Source: Carposina sasakii (Eukaryota > Arthropoda > Insecta > Lepidoptera > Carposinidae). From it: a stretch of DNA of 64,000 bases. Both the position numbers and the translations under genes were made by a program. Positions 59,137 through 64,000 of the stretch are shown one piece after another; the first letter of the stretch is position 1; each line of letters begins with the position of its first letter. Location: assembly GCA_014607495.2 (NCBI GenBank), contig CP053153.1, forward strand, positions 13,888,001-13,952,000. The letters are read 5' to 3'. The notes under the pieces were generated by a model, which was not told where the DNA came from, did no database searches, and saw only the letters and a list, made by a program, of their open reading frames with translations.

Positions 59137-59182
59137 TCGGGTCCTCTCAAACTTTCGCGTTTATAATATTAGTAGGATAGGG
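59137..59182 (-). repeat. Second copy of the Helitron 5' terminal segment
   Basis: CCTCTCAAACTTTCGCG and TTTATAATATTAGTAGGATA repeat the end of the 58651-58906 copy about 250 bp further on. Confidence 0.7.
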
Positions 59183-60228
59183 TAGGATATAAATTTTTAG
59201 ATATACCTACTATCCCCTAAAGATGACAAGAATTAAGTGACAACATTACACCCGAAGCCAGAATATGGCCTAAAGTTGTATGTTCACAACATTCCAGAAT
59301 TATTAAATCTCCAGAGCTTCCCATATTTATGAAGTTTGGGTAACTCAGTCCTAAACAGTAAGTCGTTTAACAGATCAATATGGCGTTCAACCAAACAGAC
59401 CCGAAATGGTTTAGGGATCAGCTTAAAACAATCGTATTTCATAAGAAATTATCACTTTCATTTGCAGTTTCCAATTTTGACCAACTCTCAATCCTATTCC
59501 AATAGAGATAAGATTGTGTAGCGGTTTGTGAGACAGGACAGATTTGCAGTGGCTTACAACTACGTTTCAGTCACAAAGTCCTCTAATGTCAGCGCTAGTG
59601 TGTTTGTAAGCCTAACACTGTATTATTTATTTAACTTAGTTCGATGAAAAGCCGCAGGATTTCGTATTGGTACAGACAATAAGTGGTTGTGTAAACGGAG
59701 GCAATGTGACGTACCTAATGGAGATGGGTTTGTAAGTCTGGTCTGTGGATATTTTGTGTTCCGAACAAGACTAAGTTGAGATTGAAGCTGGTGTTTCTGA
59801 TAGGTGAGGTGTTGCGATGGAGATAACTTGCTTAACATCAGGCACGATGGCGGTCAAATGTTTGCCTAGCTAATTGAAAAAAAATGATGGTAATTAGTTA
59901 AGAAAGAGAGAGTGAGAGGAATTCTCAATAGTATATTGCGTTTCAAAATCTAGGACGAGGTTACGTTAACTGCCCATTGCACTGTTGTTTCAGACCTTGC
60001 TTTTAGACAGACTCAGTAAAAGATTTTCCTATTCTGCTCCATGATTTTTCTGAAATTCAGAAAGCACAATACCAAGAAAATTACATGCATGACAACCATT
60101 GTTGAGTAAATAAAACCACATTTGCATCCCACCGTTTTTTGGTGAAACATGTCTCTGGTCGAATGATATAATAATAACTTAATTGTATAATGTTTTGAGA
60201 AAGTAAATAATTATTTCATTGCCAATAG
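59183..60228. other. No gene found
   Basis: No recognisable exon or repeat copy. Confidence 0.5.
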
Positions 60229-60325
60229 TAGAGATCAAAAAGAATCTCTGATTGTTTATTTCAAATTTGATGAAACATAATTGAAAATTTTATCCGAGAA
60301 ATGCAAAAAATCTTTTAAGTAGTTA
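60229..60325. repeat. Family J repeat, copy 2 (inverted)
   Basis: TAGAGATCAAAAAGAATCTC, TTTCAAATTTGATG and GAGAAATGCAAAAAATCTTT are the inverse of 39345-39455. Confidence 0.6.
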
Positions 60326-60977
60326 GTACTAATTCTTGTTACATATTATGTAAATGTTTATCCCTTCCATAAGTTAGTGATTGTTCTCTCTTGTGTAATT
60401 GTAAAGTATAAAAAATGTAAATCCTTTTTTGGCTGTGGATTTGTACGTCAGTAGCTATATTTACATAGTATTTAGAGCTGTGGATTTTGTATAACAAATA
60501 ACAAATTAAGATCAATTATTGAAATTGGCTTTTAAGATCAAACTCTAGATAAGTTTCACTGTTTCGCCGTTTCGCTTAAATTCAGAAAAAGTCTAATCAA
60601 AATATTAAAAACGAGTCCAATAAATTTCGTTAGCGCTTCCACTGAAATAAAATAGTACATTAGGGGCTGAATTGTCCCTGAACATACCCATAATACGTAA
60701 AGCAGCTGCATTATTCCGCCACACTCAGGGTTACCCACAACCCTAGCGATTTATACGGAACCGTAAAGCGAACACTTACAGGGCCCTTTATCTGCCATCT
60801 AGCATATTGTGCGTTTCAGCGCCCTGGTTACGATCGCCAGACTTGGCGACATACGCGGCGATAGTGTGGGCGTTTTCGCTGCGGTTGTAGCTGCGGATGT
60901 TCGCAAATCATCGTGATTATAGTCTATATGTTATTTTAAATGTCTTTGGCTATATATCTGCTCAGTTTTATAAAATA

Positions 60978-61150
60978 CCTGTGCTGACGCGGAGGTTCAC
61001 TAGAATACTTCAGCTGCAATTCTTTCCGTGCATGTCGAAAGAGTCGACTAAGGAACTCGGGCATGCTCTCAGGTTAGCAAGTAATCACTCATCATTTACA
61101 TCTGGCCCCGCCATATAGGCTGTGGGATTTCCTTTACGTTTTTTCCACAT
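60978..61150 (+). repeat. A2 dispersed repeat
   Basis: CTGTGCTGACGCGGAGGTTC, GTGCATGTCGAAAGAGTCGA, GGAACTCGGGCATGCTCTCA. Confidence 0.7.
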
Positions 61151-61983
61151 TATTTTAGGACGTTTATATCTAAGATAAAAACTTTACAATTCCTTTCTAG
61201 GCTAACATTATTCTAGTTTAATAAGCTGAGCACATGAAACGTGTCAACCGTTCTGTGCACCTAGCATGAGTTCTTAAAGCAGGACTATTTCCATTATGGA
61301 AACGAAACCAGCTATATACTGAGATATACGAGTATCACTTATACAATACAAATAATCCTACTTTAAAACTTCATGGTTAGCCCACAGAATTCACATGAAA
61401 AACATTTTCTACGCTACCGTTCCGTATATTTCTATATAAGGCTTTTCCAGCAATAAAATTTGCATAACTACGCTCCCTGGCACCGGCACAGCGTCTTATT
61501 AAATTTCTACCCCTCCAAAAGTCATTAATGGTTTGTTCTTAACCACCTACCGGTGTTATTTCGGGATAAATCATAAGGTTCTCGTAATAGCTTCGTGCGT
61601 GTCTCGAAGCGGCTGGAACTGACTTTTATTATATCTAAAGATGGCCGAAATCAAAGCCTCCTACAACCTTAACGCTGCGCGCTGTAAGGATTAGAGGTAA
61701 TCTTTACGTTGTATCATACTTCAAAATAATTAATGTTGTCTTTAGATAGAATTTATATTACGTAAAGGAAAAATAATATATGTGTGAAGCGATAATTGTT
61801 ATTTTAAATAAATAAACGATCCACCCACTGAATGCGTAAATTTTTAATTATGTCATCAACGACGGCAAACATGTCTGATAATAATGACCGGCCAGACATC
61901 AATTTGTATCGAATTACAGTCGGACTTTATGAAATTGCCATTCGTTAAGCTTCATTCATTTGGTCAACACAATACTTGATTTT
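61151..61983 (+). promoter_or_regulatory. Upstream region of the Amnionless gene
   Basis: AT-rich, with no exon seen. A GATAA motif lies at about 61790 and a TACAGTCGG near 61916 could be an initiator, but neither is decisive. No clear TATA box. Confidence 0.3.
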
Positions 61984-63255
61984 ATGTCAATGTATACGTT
62001 ATTAATTCTGTCGTTTGCCTCATTGGCGTCGGCATCCATTGTGACATGGATACCCCAGTCCAGTTTCAACGTTCCAATCAATTTTAATAATAATAAGATT
62101 CCGTGTTCAAAAGAAACTGTAGTTTTTCCGGAAAATATTCAGGGATCCATTAGAATTGAGGACGGCACGTCGGTTAATGGATTTATTCTGCCTAATGATG
62201 GAGTACTGGAATTAATTGAAGGAACGATAAATATAGGGCAAGACTCTGAAGATAGTAATTGTAGTTATAGTGGTAATGTTTATTACATTGACAAGACAGT
62301 ATCAAAGTGGATTCAACCTGATGTATGGAGCTCTCCAAGGTTTAACGAAGCTACACCTGATGCAGAAAGAATACCCTGCTTTGATGACATCGTGGAATTT
62401 CCTGTAGGATATGGATTCAGTGTACAGTTACCAGATACACCTCAAAGAATAAGGGCTCTTAAAATTAACGGTAAAAATTTTAACACTGAGGAGTTTCGAG
62501 AACTTGTTTTGAATCCTCCAGAAATTTCACAGCAGTTTATTTTAAACGAACACAGTGAAGTTAGTGTTAAGATAGAAAAGAAGTCATGTCAGTCAAGAAG
62601 TGGATGCGCTTGTCAAAAATATGACCTAACTACTGACTGTGCGGTAAAATTCTGCCCTGTACCAAAATGTGTGAATCCAATTCGCCCTGAAGGCCATTGC
62701 TGCATGATTTGCGGAGGATTCATCTCATTTCAAATCGATGGGACATTTGACATCATGAAATTTACAGATTCCGTCGAAAAGGAGGTTACTGCATACGGTA
62801 AAGATAAACTTGTATACCACATCGGCATAATACATCCAGGAAAAGTGCAACTAGTTGTCGTAGAAAAAGGGGAATATGAGGGACTAAGTTCTCAAGTGGT
62901 TTACTCAATTGATGCTAATGCTGGGTTGAAACTTGCACAAGTCAGTGGTAGTCCTTTAAGCAAATATGGTCTTGGTGGAAAGATTGCGATGTCGACGTTT
63001 TTTGTGACTATTCTAATGTTGTCAGGTTTATATTTGTACTACTACAAATTCACAGAATTAAGATTGCCTGGATTAGTGCGTCGGAGTCGGAATTTGGATT
63101 TGATGAGTAGGTTTCAGAGCAGGACAGATAGTGTTGTATCCTTGACGAGAAGAGACTCTGATGCTGGTATAGGAACTAGTTCAGCTACTTCTTTTAGAAA
63201 TCCGCTGTATGATTCTAAGCGAGGGCGAGTACGGGTTACTGAAACTGAAGAATAA
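61984..63255 (+). CDS. Amnionless: Amnionless ortholog (Cubilin membrane partner), intronless
   Basis: 423 residues in one exon, close to vertebrate AMN (about 450). Signal peptide MSMYTLLILSFASLASA (1-17). The N-terminal extracellular region has the AMN patterns VTWIPQSSFN, IPCSKETVVFP, VNGFILPNDGVLEL, KWIQPDVW and AERIPCFDDIVEFP. A cysteine-rich segment at residues 202-243 (GCACQK ... CPVPKCVNPIRPEGHCCMIC) matches the AMN VWC-like motif. One membrane span at about 333-354, then a basic cytosolic tail with the endocytic motif FRNPLY (404-409). Family knowledge: Amnionless carries Cubilin to the surface and drives uptake of protein ligands; in flies this occurs in nephrocytes. Start: the frame opens at a TTG (61960), and the ATG at 61984 is the first Met and begins the signal peptide. 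Poly(A) signals AATAAA overlap the stop (about 63252) and lie at about 63437. Confidence 0.95.
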   Translation: MSMYTLLILSFASLASASIVTWIPQSSFNVPINFNNNKIPCSKETVVFPENIQGSIRIEDGTSVNGFILPNDGVLELIEGTINIGQDSEDSNCSYSGNVYYIDKTVSKWIQPDVWSSPRFNEATPDAERIPCFDDIVEFPVGYGFSVQLPDTPQRIRALKINGKNFNTEEFRELVLNPPEISQQFILNEHSEVSVKIEKKSCQSRSGCACQKYDLTTDCAVKFCPVPKCVNPIRPEGHCCMICGGFISFQIDGTFDIMKFTDSVEKEVTAYGKDKLVYHIGIIHPGKVQLVVVEKGEYEGLSSQVVYSIDANAGLKLAQVSGSPLSKYGLGGKIAMSTFFVTILMLSGLYLYYYKFTELRLPGLVRRSRNLDLMSRFQSRTDSVVSLTRRDSDAGIGTSSATSFRNPLYDSKRGRVRVTETEE

Positions 63256-63433
63256 ATAGCACCTGCTATATTTTAATATAGTGAGTAAAATATATCGTTG
63301 CAAGATAGTGCAGTTTTCTAGATAGGCCTTCTATTTTATTCACCTTCTTTATATATTTGAGATAAAGGAAGAAGTATTTTCATAGAATTTGTTTGAGGCA
63401 AGACACGAAATGTGGCAACCATGGAAGTTGCAA

Positions 63434-63442
63434 CCAATAAAT
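63434..63442 (+). terminator. Candidate polyadenylation signal AATAAA of the Amnionless gene
   Basis: AATAAA in the context ACCAATAAATTTTATAAA, about 180 nt after the stop. Another AATAAA overlaps the stop codon itself and is less likely to be used. Confidence 0.5.
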
Positions 63443-63724
63443 TTTATAAAAAGGAATAGAAGTTTTATTTATTTTCTTGTCTCTACTGACTTTTACTCTA
63501 GTTTTCAGGATTAGTAAGTTACTGCTCTATCCCGAAGATTTAAATCATATATAACGTCGTTTATAATGAAAACTCTGTTAATATTTCCTAACTGAAATCC
63601 ATAGAGACGATTTAATGAAAACCAGCGCATTCCGAACATGTATCATACGACCATAGCATAGTAAGAGTAGTACATATTTATTTAGTAGATCAACTCTTTG
63701 ACTATATGTATACTGGTACTGGTG

Positions 63725-63840
63725 AAAATTCGTAGGCTATTCGCAGGCGATGACCTAACAAGTTGTAACTGATCTTTTACCTGATCTATGTGAGCTCTAT
63801 TGTGATCTGGAAGTTCTCTGGCTACACGTGTTTAAGAAAG
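63725..63840 (+). repeat. Diverged A2 fragment
   Basis: GCAGGCGATGACCTAACAAG, TGATCTTTTACCTGATC and TGTGATCTGGAAGTTCTCTG align loosely with A2. No other feature is seen up to the window end. Confidence 0.4.
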
Positions 63841-64000
63841 TCATCCATTAGAATTATTTTCCTGCCCCTATCTCATTATATACGGGGGCGGCGCAATATA
63901 GTTTACTTCGAAGCTCATATTGCCAAGGATTTGGCGGTTGTTTTACGGCTGGCTGCCTAACGCTACCATCTCGGGTTTAGCTAAGTGACGATTTTTATAT

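Noticed and set aside
61960..61983. Eight-residue extension of Amnionless
   Set aside because: Its first codon is TTG, not ATG.
1..64000. CRISPR arrays, operons or phage-like genes
   Set aside because: The window is eukaryotic; repeats are dispersed transposons without regular spacers.

Overview
This window is nuclear DNA from an insect, almost certainly a moth or butterfly. It is AT-rich and its introns follow GT-AG rules. It carries insect-type protein families (Beat, Amnionless, IFRD) and an insect-type 5S rRNA. It is full of repeats of the kind seen in lepidopteran genomes: Helitrons ending in a hairpin plus CTAG, hAT MITEs with 8-bp target duplications, foldback elements with ACAGGGTG-type ends, a tRNA-headed SINE and 5'-truncated LINEs. 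I cannot name the species.

Layout. Bases 195-8625 (minus strand) hold a complete nine-exon gene for an interferon-related developmental regulator (IFRD) protein of 423 residues. Its introns carry several Helitrons, MITEs, a dead LINE and other dispersed repeats. Bases 11287-12081 (minus) hold an intronless Beat-family cell-surface Ig protein of 264 residues with a signal peptide and a GPI-type C-terminus. From there to about 61.98 kb is roughly 50 kb in which I find no convincing protein gene. It contains a single 5S rRNA gene (16482-16599), two LINE relics (31490-32866 and 46528-46920), a retroviral-type primer-binding site fused to half of a tRNA-Lys (about 23985-24104), and dozens of short transposons. 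Bases 61984-63255 (plus) hold an intronless ortholog of Amnionless, the membrane partner of Cubilin.

The three protein genes are not an operon and have no evident joint pathway: IFRD is intracellular, Beat acts in neuronal cell recognition, and Amnionless acts in endocytic protein uptake.

Repeat names used below. 'Helitron' = short non-autonomous copies ending in a hairpin plus CTAG. A = unit beginning near TTTATCCCTTACGGGGTAGG. A2 = unit containing GTCGTAAGAGTCGACTAAG. B = unit ending GGACGTAGGCC / GGCCTACGTCC. C, D, E = three families with ACAGGGTG-like inverted ends. H = unit containing CTGCCCAACCTC. J, K = two-copy repeats. Family names are local labels, and assignment to published families needs a repeat-library search.
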